Source: CAYZJV01 sp964616275 (lineage in GTDB: Bacteria; Spirochaetota; Spirochaetia; Sphaerochaetales; Sphaerochaetaceae). Taken from it: a stretch of DNA of 45,349 nt. The notes below the pieces were generated by a model. That model had not been told where the DNA came from and made no database searches. It was given only the letters and a program-made list of their open reading frames with translations. The stretch lies in the NCBI GenBank assembly GCA_964616275.1, contig CAZTUL010000010.1, forward strand, positions 1-45,349, in the 5' to 3' direction. The position numbers and the translations under genes are program-made. Shown here piece after piece: positions 7,937-15,845 of the stretch; positions within the stretch are counted from its first letter, which is position 1; every line of letters starts with the position of its first letter.

Positions 7937-7966
7937 AAAAAGGCCGCCATGAGATGATGGCGACCT
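7935..7966 (-). terminator. Rho-independent terminator of pspA2-pspC2
   Basis: Read on the minus strand: AAGGTCGCCAT, a short loop, ATGGCGGCCTT, then a run of seven T. It lies about 20 bases beyond the pspC2 stop and overlaps the last codon of convergent pspF. Confidence 0.85.
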
Positions 7967-7987
7967 TAAGGAGGAAGTAGGTGAATA

Positions 7988-8269
7988 TTATCTGCTTTCG
8001 GGTTTCATGACGAATGCAGCTATGAGGTACAATGCTCCAATTGGGAAGAACCCACTTGCAATAAAAGAAATAAAGGCAGCAAGTCGAAGCGGCCATGCGG
8101 GTATGCCCAACCAGTCGGCAAAACCTTGACAGACGCCAAAGATAATGCCATCGCGGGATCTTCTTAATCCACAGTTTCTGGGTTTTGCATCGGAGAACCC
8201 CTCCCTATACCCAGTTCTATATTCATGTTCTTTATAACGGTTATAATCGCGAGTGTAGTAAGAATCCAC
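7988..8269 (-). CDS. Second PspC-domain protein
   Basis: This 93-residue protein has a 35-residue tyrosine- and charge-rich N-terminal extension (YYTRDYNRYKEHEYRTGYREG). A PspC domain follows: CGLRRSRDGIIFGVCQGFADWLGIP, then one or two membrane segments up to MKPESR. It lacks the coiled-coil tail of the first PspC. The start is a GTG at 8269 with GGAGAG 5 bases upstream; the pspA2 stop ends one base before it, so the genes are coupled. It is probably the membrane partner of PspA2. Confidence 0.85.
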   Translation of the reverse strand: MDSYYTRDYNRYKEHEYRTGYREGFSDAKPRNCGLRRSRDGIIFGVCQGFADWLGIPAWPLRLAAFISFIASGFFPIGALYLIAAFVMKPESR

Positions 8270-8270
8270 G

Positions 8271-8945
8271 TCAACTCTCCTTTTTCTTGTTCTTTTTTGC
8301 TTTCATGCTTGCAAGTTCAGCTTCAATTGCTTCATCACGTTCCATCTCAGAGAATTGCTTTTCTGCCGATTGAGCAGCACCGGAGAAACCAGCCATTTCA
8401 GCATCGGCCTCCATTCTCTCAATACGTTCTTCTAAGTTTGCAAACTTTCTATAGGTGCCTTCAGCGTCGATTTGGCGTAATGTTTCAATTACCTTTTTCT
8501 TTTCTTTTGCGTGATAGGCACGTTGAATGAGCATACGTTGTTTATCCCGGACCTCTTCGCGTTTTCCTTCGAGCTTGGTAATCTGCTCCTGCATGGAGTC
8601 GACTATCGATTGCATTTGAAGTAATTCCTCTTCAAGTGCAGCTAAACGACGGACAATTCGATTCTTTTCGGTAAGTGCTTCTCTGGCAAGATCATCTCGG
8701 TCTTTATCTACCGCCATTTTTGCACGTTCTTCCCACCGGTTCAGTAATTTTTTGGTTTGGCGAATCTCTTCCTCAATAACAGTCTTGTTTGCCATTCGTT
8801 CTGCAGTTGCGCTCTTAGCTTCAACAAGTGTTTCTTCCATTTCCTGAAGCATATAGCGAATCATTTTCTCTGGATCTTCAAACGTATCGAGTTTCGCGTG
8901 AACTTGTGCGTTTACGATGTCTTTAAGTCTTTTGAAGGTTTTCAT
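8271..8945 (-). CDS. Second PspA-family protein
   Basis: This 224-residue PspA paralogue starts MKTFKRLKDIVNAQVHAKLDTFEDPEKMIRYMLQEMEETL and is coiled coil throughout, ending in a lysine-rich tail KKNKKKES. Relative to PspA1 the N-terminal amphipathic helix is more basic (KTFKRLK), which may change membrane preference. The ATG at 8945 has GGAG 5 bases upstream; longer in-frame starts would begin inside the promoter. It is driven by its own sigma-54 promoter and followed by pspC2 and a terminator, so it is a separate two-gene PspF-dependent operon. Confidence 0.92.
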   Translation of the reverse strand: MKTFKRLKDIVNAQVHAKLDTFEDPEKMIRYMLQEMEETLVEAKSATAERMANKTVIEEEIRQTKKLLNRWEERAKMAVDKDRDDLAREALTEKNRIVRRLAALEEELLQMQSIVDSMQEQITKLEGKREEVRDKQRMLIQRAYHAKEKKKVIETLRQIDAEGTYRKFANLEERIERMEADAEMAGFSGAAQSAEKQFSEMERDEAIEAELASMKAKKNKKKES

Positions 8946-9010
8946 ACAGTCTCCTTTGGTATCGGTGCTTTGTAAGATGCACCGTATTTTTTTAATCTCA
9001 ACAACCTCCA

Positions 9011-9027
9011 TGCAAACTTCATGCCAA
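9011..9027 (-). promoter_or_regulatory. Sigma-54 promoter of pspA2-pspC2
   Basis: On the minus strand TTGGCATG, four bases, TTGCA: the same consensus and 17-base length as the pspA promoter. The start point is expected near 9000, giving a leader of about 55 bases before pspA2. An inverted repeat AATGGT/ACCATT at 9133-9151 upstream could serve as an activator site, but it overlaps the rsmI promoter. Confidence 0.93.
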
Positions 9028-9149
9028 CTTTTTATAGAACCCTCCCTATTATACAAAATTTGCAGTTTTTTCTATGAGGAAGAAGATATTTGAGATGTCT
9101 CTTACATACATTGGATTAGTCATTTTAAGGCGAATGGTTTTTTTCACCA

Positions 9150-9178
9150 TTGCCTGTGGGCCGTTTAACCGATAGAAT
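9150..9178 (+). promoter_or_regulatory. Promoter of rsmI, probably leaderless
   Basis: TTGCCT (9150-9155), a 17-base spacer, and TAGAAT (9173-9178), followed by only six bases before the ATG at 9185. No ribosome site is present. Confidence 0.65.
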
Positions 9179-9184
9179 GCCGAT

Positions 9185-9895
9185 ATGGCTACACTATTTA
9201 TGGTGGCGACACCAATCGGTAATTTGAATGATATTACCCTACGAGCATTAGAGACGTTACGCGAGGTTGACATAATTGCATGCGAAGATACCCGACACTC
9301 GCAGCGTCTTTTAAACCATTTTTCAATCCAGAAAAGACTTATCGCATGTCATGCACATAATGAACAATCTTCTGCCTCAGGTATTGTGAAATTACTCACT
9401 GAAGGAAACTCAGTTGCCTTTATTTCAGATGCAGGTACTCCCGGAATAAGTGATCCTGGTGCACGTGTAGTCCAGGCGGTACGTAATGCTGGCTTTCCTG
9501 TGGTTCCTATTCCAGGAGCTTCAGCCGTGGCAGCAATTGTCTCTGTGAGTGGTTTCACAGGGAAAAACTTCACATTTGAGGGGTTTTTAAGTCCAAAATC
9601 GGGTCGAAGAAGAACCCGATTAACACAACTATTACAGCGAAATGAGGCCTTCATTCTCTACGAATCGCCTTTTCGGGTAGTAAAACTTTTAGCAGACTTG
9701 GCTCAACTTGCTCCAGACCGACGGGTTCTCATTGGTCGTGAATTAACGAAAACATTCGAAGAGCTGTTGGAGGGTAGTGCGAAGGAAATCTTTGAAGCGT
9801 TCTCACAACGTGCTTCTATCAAGGGTGAATTTGCTCTGTGTATCTCTCCTCAGGAGACTCAAACCTCTGAACAGGACGACGAGGAAGCTCCATGA
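9185..9895 (+). CDS. rsmI: 16S rRNA (cytidine1402-2'-O)-methyltransferase RsmI
   Basis: This 236-residue tetrapyrrole-methylase-fold protein has the hallmark VATPIGNLNDITLRALETL at residues 8-26, CEDTRHSQRLL, ISDAGTPGISDPG, PIPGASA and LYESPFR. These are all RsmI landmarks. RsmI adds the 2'-O-methyl of m4Cm1402 in the decoding centre using SAM. It heads a pair with the downstream SpoU methylase, whose ATG overlaps the rsmI stop (ATGA). There is no Shine-Dalgarno; a -10 box ends six bases before the ATG. Confidence 0.95.
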   Translation: MATLFMVATPIGNLNDITLRALETLREVDIIACEDTRHSQRLLNHFSIQKRLIACHAHNEQSSASGIVKLLTEGNSVAFISDAGTPGISDPGARVVQAVRNAGFPVVPIPGASAVAAIVSVSGFTGKNFTFEGFLSPKSGRRRTRLTQLLQRNEAFILYESPFRVVKLLADLAQLAPDRRVLIGRELTKTFEELLEGSAKEIFEAFSQRASIKGEFALCISPQETQTSEQDDEEAP

Positions 9896-10710
9896 TTACG
9901 ATTCGTAAGCTCTCTTCTCTTGAGACGGGAACCATGGTGCGAAAATCTGTTCGACTTTTGGAGTCGGCACTAAAAATGGTACGTAGTGGGAAGTCTTTTG
10001 ATTCTCAATATTTTTCCACAGTTTGTCGGTTGCTCGCTTTAAGCTCCTTTAAACCACTCTCTCAACCTACTCGAAAAAATTGTGAATCAGTTGCAGTTTT
10101 GTTTGAAGATTCCTCGAAAGATCATAACTCTCTTGTATGGCCACTCTCTGATCTTGTTCATCGATTACACACCGATTTACATATTGATAGAGCTGATTGG
10201 GATTTTACTCAAAGCAATTCGGATAGGTTGGATAGCGAAGTACGGTCGGTATATCCCGTTACCGTAGTGCTTGATCGCCTTCGTTCACCATTTAATGTAG
10301 GGTCAATCTTTAGAACATCGGAATCATTTGGTGTTGAATCAATTATACTTGTTGAACCATCGGCATCGCCAACACATCCGAGAGCTCAGCGCAGCGGGAG
10401 GGGATGTACCGATAGTATTCCGTGGAAAACTCTTTTACCCACAGAGATTGCCCCACTGTGCAGTAATCAACCAGTTTTTGCACTGGAGTTAGGAGGATCC
10501 TCCTGTAACGAATTTTCATTTCCGAAGGAAGGGGTAGTGGTTCTTGGTTCTGAAGAGCTGGGGGTAAGTCCAGAAATGTTAGCATTGGCCGATGCCTCGT
10601 TAGGACGTGTGAGTATTCCCCTTATGGGGAGCAAAGGGTCACTGAATGTTTCTGTTGCTTTTGGTATACTCATGTATCTGTGGAGTTCCCAGATAGCTAA
10701 CACCCAGTAA
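9892..10710 (+). CDS. SpoU/TrmH-family RNA 2'-O-methyltransferase
   Basis: This 272-residue protein has a variable N-terminal part (about 1-120) of unknown fold and a C-terminal SPOUT domain. All three SpoU motifs are visible: RSPFNVGSIFRTSESFG, VVLGSEELGVSPEML and IPLMGSKGSLNVSVAFGI. These form the SAM-binding trefoil knot and catalytic site. The target (a tRNA or 23S rRNA ribose) cannot be told from sequence. Translation is coupled to rsmI by a 4-base overlap, making a two-gene RNA-modification operon. Confidence 0.9.
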   Translation: MITIRKLSSLETGTMVRKSVRLLESALKMVRSGKSFDSQYFSTVCRLLALSSFKPLSQPTRKNCESVAVLFEDSSKDHNSLVWPLSDLVHRLHTDLHIDRADWDFTQSNSDRLDSEVRSVYPVTVVLDRLRSPFNVGSIFRTSESFGVESIILVEPSASPTHPRAQRSGRGCTDSIPWKTLLPTEIAPLCSNQPVFALELGGSSCNEFSFPKEGVVVLGSEELGVSPEMLALADASLGRVSIPLMGSKGSLNVSVAFGILMYLWSSQIANTQ

Positions 10711-10735
10711 TAAAGAAGTTAGAGAGAAAGAAGCC

Positions 10736-12106
10736 ATGAAGTTAATTGGTGCAAAACGTTTGAGCGTTGAAGAAAACTACATTCGTATGACCGAAACTCC
10801 TGTTTCAAAGTTAATTACCACACTGTCGGTACCAACTATCATCTCTATGCTGGTAACAACGTTCTACCATATGGCAGACACGGTTTTTGTGAGTAGATTA
10901 GGAACTCAGGCAAGTGGAGCAGTAGGAATTGTGTTCGCTCTTATGTCGATTATTCAAGCTATTGGTATGACTCTTGGACTTGGTTCAGGTAATTTTGTAG
11001 CCAGATTGCTCGGTGCACGTGAAAACGATAAAGCAAATCAAGTGCTCTCGACCTCTTTCTTTACAGCGATCGGGGTTGGAACACTTTTACTGGTATTCGG
11101 GATCTCTTTTCTCTCTCCTTTCATGCGACTGCTTGGTTCAACCGAAACGATTCTCCCATACGCAAAGGACTATGGCGGCATCATCCTGTTTGGAGCGCCT
11201 ATTATGGCTGCCTCATTTGTCATGAACACAAATCTCAGGTCGGAAGGGAATGCCAGTCTTGGCATGCGTGGAATAGTAATCGGCTCGCTTTTAAACGTTA
11301 TTTTAGATCCCATCCTTATTTTCGCCTTAGGAATGGGAATTCGAGGGGCGGCAGTAGCTACAGTAGTCAGCCAACTTGTCTCTTTTATAATTCTACTCTC
11401 ATTCTTTCTCAGAAAGCAAAGCACCCTTAAACTCAGCATTTCCTGCTTCAGGATGAAACGATGGATTTTTAAAGAGGTTTTTACCACGGGGATGCCGGCT
11501 TTCTATCGCCAGGGAATGGCGAGTATTTCTATGATAATTCTCAATAATGTAGCTGCCCCATTTGGAGATTCAGCTTTGGCCGCGATGACTATTGTTACGC
11601 GAACCATGCAATTTCTTGGATCTGCCCTCATCGGTTTTGGACAGGGGTTTCAACCCGTTGCGGGATTCAACTGGGGGGCAAAACGGATAGACAGAATGAG
11701 AGAGGCTTTCAAATTCTCCGTCACTACTGGTGTTATTGGGTTTTTACTATTGGGCTCACTTGGGTTTATATTCGCACCGACTATTATGCGTTTCTTCATA
11801 AAGACCGATCCTGCCGTTGTTGAAATTGGTGCATTTGCCATGAGGATGCAATGCCTGGTGATGCCTCTTCAAGCGGCGAATATCATGGTTGCTATGATGT
11901 TTCAATCTATTGGAAAGGCAAAGGCTGCTTCGGTGACAGCCCTCTCGAGACAGGGTATATTTTTTATTCCTCTCGTGCTCATCCTTCCACAATTTCTTGG
12001 ATTGCGTGGGATGCAAATCAGTCAGCCAGTGTCGGATGTATTCACTTTCCTTCTATCGCTAGTTCTCTTGAGAAGATTCTGGAAAGAAATTGAGCACAAC
12101 TCGTAG
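10736..12106 (+). CDS. MATE-family multidrug/cation antiporter
   Basis: This 456-residue polytopic protein has about twelve membrane segments in two six-helix halves. It shows typical MATE wording: PTIISMLVTTFYHMADTVFVSRLG near the start, GLGSGNFVARLLG after helix 2, LRSEGNASLGMRGIVIGSLLNVILDPILIF, and GFGQGFQPVAGFNWGA in the second half. Such proteins export drugs or metabolites in exchange for Na+ or H+. It lies 25 bases after the SpoU gene with a weak purine-rich ribosome site. It ends tail-to-tail one base from the lon stop, with no obvious terminator between. Confidence 0.92.
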   Translation: MKLIGAKRLSVEENYIRMTETPVSKLITTLSVPTIISMLVTTFYHMADTVFVSRLGTQASGAVGIVFALMSIIQAIGMTLGLGSGNFVARLLGARENDKANQVLSTSFFTAIGVGTLLLVFGISFLSPFMRLLGSTETILPYAKDYGGIILFGAPIMAASFVMNTNLRSEGNASLGMRGIVIGSLLNVILDPILIFALGMGIRGAAVATVVSQLVSFIILLSFFLRKQSTLKLSISCFRMKRWIFKEVFTTGMPAFYRQGMASISMIILNNVAAPFGDSALAAMTIVTRTMQFLGSALIGFGQGFQPVAGFNWGAKRIDRMREAFKFSVTTGVIGFLLLGSLGFIFAPTIMRFFIKTDPAVVEIGAFAMRMQCLVMPLQAANIMVAMMFQSIGKAKAASVTALSRQGIFFIPLVLILPQFLGLRGMQISQPVSDVFTFLLSLVLLRRFWKEIEHNS

Positions 12107-12107
12107 A

Positions 12108-14177
12108 TCAGTTTTGAGGTCGTGATATTTCAAATAAGTCCCGCAACCGATCTTCAATAACTCGATTGAGTGTATCTACAGGAAAATTCCCCTTCTGATT
12201 TCTTGATCCCGATGGTCGGTCTGTGAGAACCTGCATTCCCTCATCGATAGTCTGTACCGGATAGATATGGAAGGTCTTGTGCTCAATGGCTTCAATGATT
12301 TCATAGGGAAGGATGAGGCTCTTGATATTTTGCACAGGAATAATAACCCCGGGATGGTTCTTCAATCCTAATCGTTTGCAAACCGTATAGAATCCGGTGA
12401 TTTTTTCATTTATACCGCCTACTGGTTGTAACTCACCCATTTGGTTTACCGATCCAGTCACGGCAATATTTTGTTTGATGGGGATATCGCCAATAGCCGA
12501 TAAAAGTGCATACAGTTCACTCGAAGAGGCCGAGTCTCCGTCAATTTCAGCATACGATTGCTCAAAACAGATACCAGAGTAGATGGAGAGAGGAAAATTT
12601 CGTGCGTATTTTTTACGAAGGTATCCTTCGAGGATGAGCAATCCCTTGTCGTGAATTTCGCCGGAAAGACCTGCTTCATGTTCAATATTCACGATTCCTT
12701 CATTCCCTGGAGCTACAGTTGCACTAATTACAGTAGGAGTTCCGAATGATGCAGGGCCTCGATCAAGTACTGCTAATCCGTTGACGACCCCTGTTTTATA
12801 CCCATCGAGCGAAATAATCATTTCACCTGAAGCAATTTCATCTAAAATACGGTTCTCAGTTACACTGGCAACGTAATCTCGTTCATGTATGGCTCTGAGT
12901 ACTGCATGCTCATCAATGTATGTGTTGGAGGAGGATTGCGCCCAATAATGAGCTTCACGAAGAAGATCTGCAAGGAGCGAAAGTTGCGTTGTCAACTCAT
13001 CACGGGATTCTGCAGCAAGGGAACTGAATCGCAATAGTTCGGTAATGGCTGTGGACTCAACTGGGAGCAGTTGTTCTTCCCTGGCAACCCGCTGAATAAA
13101 ACCGATACATCCAGCAATATTCTCTTGAGTCGCCGGCATGGTGTAATCAAATTCTGCCGAGACTTTGAAAAGTTTTAGAAAATCGGGATCATGCTCACAA
13201 AATGATTCATAGGAATCTTCACTGCCTACAAGGATGACCTTGAGCAGTAACGGAACGGGTTCGGGCCGAATTCCTGAGAAATGACTGGTAGTATGTGATG
13301 TGTTCTGAATCACTAACGTAGAGGTGGTGAGGAATCTCTTAAATGCCTCCCACAATCCCTCAACAGTGAGCATTTCCTCTGCGCTAATGACAATATAACC
13401 TCCAGCAGCACGAAGAAGAGATCCCGCATGAATCGAAAGGAAGGGTAGATAGCGTTCATCACGCACGTCAATCGGGGTATCAAGAGAGCCAAAGAGGTTT
13501 GTAAAGGTTGGATGTGTTTCAAAGACTAACGGTCTTTCTTCTGTCTGTTTATGGTCTACAAGGAGATGTACGCTATAACGATTAAAGAAGTTCCCATTGG
13601 GAATTTCCTGTGAGTCTTCTGCATGGAAGAGATAGGCATGTTCAGCCAGATCTCGTCCGATTGACCCTAGGTGAATCTGGATGAGGGGATCTGTGAATTG
13701 TACCCGTATAGGTGCAAGAAGACGATCAGAAAGCGATAACAGGTTAGCAGCGTCCCACTGAAATCCATCCTTATGTTTCCGTGTGATTTCCTGTTTTAGG
13801 TCAACAATGAATTTCTGCATCGCGAGGGTAAAAGCTTTGCCATCGCCTGGTGAGAATGTGATTGCAATAGGGGCATCGGGATGGCGGAAATTATGAACAA
13901 ATGCAATGTCGCGTAATTGCGTAATATCGCTCATATAGGGTTTGGTTGCTAGTCGTATAGCACTGGATCGGCCTGTACCGGGATCTCCGCTCACAAAGAT
14001 GTTGTACCCTTTACTCGGAATTGCCAGCCCCATTTCCAGAGCTCTCATAGCTCGGGGTTGTCCGATTATGGTTGGTTGTTCGGATATTGGTCCTACCATT
14101 TTCATGAGTGAGCTGTCGTACGTGAACTTAGCTTCATCTGCCGTGAGCTCACGGCGTGTGAACCGTAAATCTGCCAT
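12108..14177 (-). CDS. Lon-type (S16) ATP-dependent protease, AAA_32/LonB-like
   Basis: This 689-residue protease has an N-terminal ATPase part with a P-loop-like GDPGTGRSS (Arg where Walker A Lys would be), a middle region with GSLLRAAGGYIVISAEEML as Walker B, and a C-terminal Lon domain. Catalytic Ser is in DGDSASS (about residue 549) and Lys in GGINEKITGFY (about 592). It belongs to the non-classical Lon group without the large N-terminal substrate domain. The longer TTG start at 14213 is rejected because its bases are the -35 box of a strong promoter. The -10 box ends 7 bases before the ATG at 14177, so the mRNA is probably leaderless. Confidence 0.9.
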   Translation of the reverse strand: MADLRFTRRELTADEAKFTYDSSLMKMVGPISEQPTIIGQPRAMRALEMGLAIPSKGYNIFVSGDPGTGRSSAIRLATKPYMSDITQLRDIAFVHNFRHPDAPIAITFSPGDGKAFTLAMQKFIVDLKQEITRKHKDGFQWDAANLLSLSDRLLAPIRVQFTDPLIQIHLGSIGRDLAEHAYLFHAEDSQEIPNGNFFNRYSVHLLVDHKQTEERPLVFETHPTFTNLFGSLDTPIDVRDERYLPFLSIHAGSLLRAAGGYIVISAEEMLTVEGLWEAFKRFLTTSTLVIQNTSHTTSHFSGIRPEPVPLLLKVILVGSEDSYESFCEHDPDFLKLFKVSAEFDYTMPATQENIAGCIGFIQRVAREEQLLPVESTAITELLRFSSLAAESRDELTTQLSLLADLLREAHYWAQSSSNTYIDEHAVLRAIHERDYVASVTENRILDEIASGEMIISLDGYKTGVVNGLAVLDRGPASFGTPTVISATVAPGNEGIVNIEHEAGLSGEIHDKGLLILEGYLRKKYARNFPLSIYSGICFEQSYAEIDGDSASSSELYALLSAIGDIPIKQNIAVTGSVNQMGELQPVGGINEKITGFYTVCKRLGLKNHPGVIIPVQNIKSLILPYEIIEAIEHKTFHIYPVQTIDEGMQVLTDRPSGSRNQKGNFPVDTLNRVIEDRLRDLFEISRPQN

Positions 14178-14184
14178 GAGGCTC

Positions 14185-14213
14185 ACTATAGGTGGTGGAA
14201 TAATTGATGTCAA
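14185..14213 (-). promoter_or_regulatory. Consensus promoter of the lon-type gene (leaderless)
   Basis: Minus strand: perfect TTGACA (14213-14208), 17-base spacer, TATAGT (14190-14185), then seven bases and ATG. The expected +1 is the base before or the A of the ATG. Confidence 0.85.
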
Positions 14214-14224
14214 CTCTCTATAAT
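14196..14224 (+). promoter_or_regulatory. Promoter of the NIF3 gene (leaderless), overlapping the lon promoter
   Basis: Perfect -10 TATAAT (14219-14224) with six bases to the ATG at 14231. A weak -35 (TGGAAT, 14196-14201) lies 17 bases upstream. It is interlocked with the divergent lon promoter, so the two cannot easily be occupied together. Confidence 0.7.
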
Positions 14225-14230
14225 GTTCGT

Positions 14231-14992
14231 ATGAAGATTGAAGTACTTACAGAATATATACGTACACGGTTACGTCTCGATGATTTTTTGGATTCAGACG
14301 TTTCTATGAACGGACTGCAAGTGGGTAGACCTGATAAAGAAGTCCATAAGATTGTGTGTGCAGTTGATGCCTCACTCGCTACGTTTCAGAAAGCAGCTGA
14401 GTTAGGTGCCGATGCAGTATTTGTTCATCATGGTCTTTTCTGGGGAAAACCATTGGCAATCACCTCTATGCACTATGAGCGAATTGCCTTACTTGTTAAT
14501 CATGATATCGCATTGCTTGCAGCCCACCTTCCACTTGATGCCCACTCTGAATTAGGTAATAATTCCACTATGGCAAAAAAGTTACATCTGAGTCAGATTG
14601 AATCTTTTGGGAAGTATCATGGATCGTACATTGGATTCAGGGGAGTACTTCCAAAACCTGTAACTGCAGATGAAATTGCTGATACTCTCGGTTTTTCAGT
14701 TGAGACCGGGCTCCATATTCTTCCATTTGGCAAGAAACTGATTGAGACTGTTGGTATAATTTCTGGCGGGGCTCCCTATGAAGTTCAAGAAGCTATAGAA
14801 TTGGGGTTAGATGCCTACATTACCGGAGAGACTTCGCATACCATGTTCGCTACCTGTAAAGAGTCAGGAATTACCATGATCAGTGGTGGTCACTATGCAA
14901 CTGAGGTCTTTGGTGTTCAACAGATGGCAAAGTGTTTTATAGAAGAATTACAACTGGAAGCCTCTTTCGTTGCACTTCCGACGGCTCTGTAG
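14231..14992 (+). CDS. NIF3/DUF34 (YbgI-like) metal-binding protein, possible GTP cyclohydrolase I type 2
   Basis: This 253-residue NIF3 protein carries MNGLQVGRPDKEVHKIVCAVDAS, the metal-binding pair FVHHGLFWG, LPLDAH and, near the C-terminus, ISGGHYATEVFGV. These are the conserved His/Glu positions of the dinuclear centre. Family roles are uncertain (metal insertase or metabolite repair); the name GTP cyclohydrolase type 2 is often transferred but not established. An upstream in-frame start at 14204 is rejected since it precedes the -10 box. It heads a probable run nif3-lspA-membrane protein-propeller protein. Confidence 0.88.
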   Translation: MKIEVLTEYIRTRLRLDDFLDSDVSMNGLQVGRPDKEVHKIVCAVDASLATFQKAAELGADAVFVHHGLFWGKPLAITSMHYERIALLVNHDIALLAAHLPLDAHSELGNNSTMAKKLHLSQIESFGKYHGSYIGFRGVLPKPVTADEIADTLGFSVETGLHILPFGKKLIETVGIISGGAPYEVQEAIELGLDAYITGETSHTMFATCKESGITMISGGHYATEVFGVQQMAKCFIEELQLEASFVALPTAL

Positions 14993-15008
14993 TAGGATGA
15001 ATCCCACC

Positions 15009-15560
15009 ATGAAGCGGTTTCAAAAATTTCACGGTACACCCTTTATCCTCTCAATCTTCCTAATTATTGCAGATCAGGTTACTAAAGCATGGGTTGTTGC
15101 AACAATTCCTCAAGGAACTGTTCGCTACTCATTTTTGTCTGATTTTCTATGGATTTGTCACGTAAGAAATTCTGCTGTTGGATTCAGTCTAGGTGATAGC
15201 CTGCCAGTAATTGCAAAACAGATTCTGTTTATTGTAGTTCCTCTTCTCCTTATGGGTGTATTGGTAGTTTTTCTTATTCGATCCAAAGAATTGTGTACTT
15301 TTCAGCGTTGGATGCTCGCAGGTATTGTCGGCGGTGGATTGGGGAATCTGGTGGATCGAATTTTCAGGCCCGAGTGGGTTGTTGATTTTGTGAGTGTGAG
15401 AGTGTATGGATTTCTTGGGTTTGAACGGTGGCCGACATTTAATGTTGCCGATGCCTCGATTGTGGTAACCGGTATATTACTCATGATACATTTACTCTTT
15501 TTTGATTCCCGCCTCCACCGAAAAACCACCGAAACTCCCAAGGAGGTTTCACATGAATAA
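15009..15560 (+). CDS. lspA: Lipoprotein signal peptidase (signal peptidase II)
   Basis: This protein of about 183 residues has four membrane helices and the LspA blocks: LIIADQVTKAWV in helix 1, RNSAVGFSLGD, GIVGGGLGNLVDRIFRPEWVVDFV with the first catalytic Asp, and FNVADASIVVTG with the second. It removes signal peptides from prolipoproteins in the inner membrane. The start could be 14997 or 15009; 15009 gives the usual short basic N-terminus. Its stop overlaps the following gene by 8 bases. Possible substrate nearby: the GH26 lipoprotein at the right edge. Confidence 0.93.
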   Translation: MKRFQKFHGTPFILSIFLIIADQVTKAWVVATIPQGTVRYSFLSDFLWICHVRNSAVGFSLGDSLPVIAKQILFIVVPLLLMGVLVVFLIRSKELCTFQRWMLAGIVGGGLGNLVDRIFRPEWVVDFVSVRVYGFLGFERWPTFNVADASIVVTGILLMIHLLFFDSRLHRKTTETPKEVSHE

Positions 15561-15840
15561 GAAAATCAACACAGTGTTGTTTGTTCTTGCAGCAACTGTT
15601 GTGAATATTATAGTCATGGGAATACTTTTTACCATCTGTATCGTACTTATTTCTATCTTTGCCGACCCAGAGAGTTCGCTGTTCCCACTATGGTTTGGCC
15701 TTACGTTCATCGTGTCGATTGGGGGGAGTTTTTATCTTTATTCCCTTTTACTGAGAAAGGTGACCAATACATATGATATTGAGAAATATTTAGATCCAAT
15801 TTTCTTTAAAAAACGGTCTAGAGGACCAAATCGGGAGTAA
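15553..15840 (+). CDS. Small two-helix membrane protein coupled to lspA
   Basis: This 95-residue protein has two predicted membrane segments (VLFVLAATVVNIIVMGILFTI and LWFGLTFIVSIGGSFYLY) and a basic C-terminus (FFKKRSRGPNRE). The ATG at 15553 has a strong AAGGAGG six bases upstream and overlaps the lspA stop, so it is co-translated with lspA. Hypothetical proteins called leader peptide processing enzyme are, as I recall, found beside lspA in spirochaetes, and this may be one. No catalytic motif is visible and function is unknown. Confidence 0.8.
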   Translation: MNKKINTVLFVLAATVVNIIVMGILFTICIVLISIFADPESSLFPLWFGLTFIVSIGGSFYLYSLLLRKVTNTYDIEKYLDPIFFKKRSRGPNRE

Positions 15841-15845
15841 CAGGT

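Noticed and set aside
9892..10710. Several antisense frames in rsmI and the SpoU gene
   Set aside because: The sense products carry full methylase motifs; the antisense ones have none.
14178..14213. TTG-started extension of the lon-type protein
   Set aside because: The TTG and following ACA form a perfect -35 box with a -10 at 17 bases; there is no ribosome site and the first 12 residues are proline-rich without family match.
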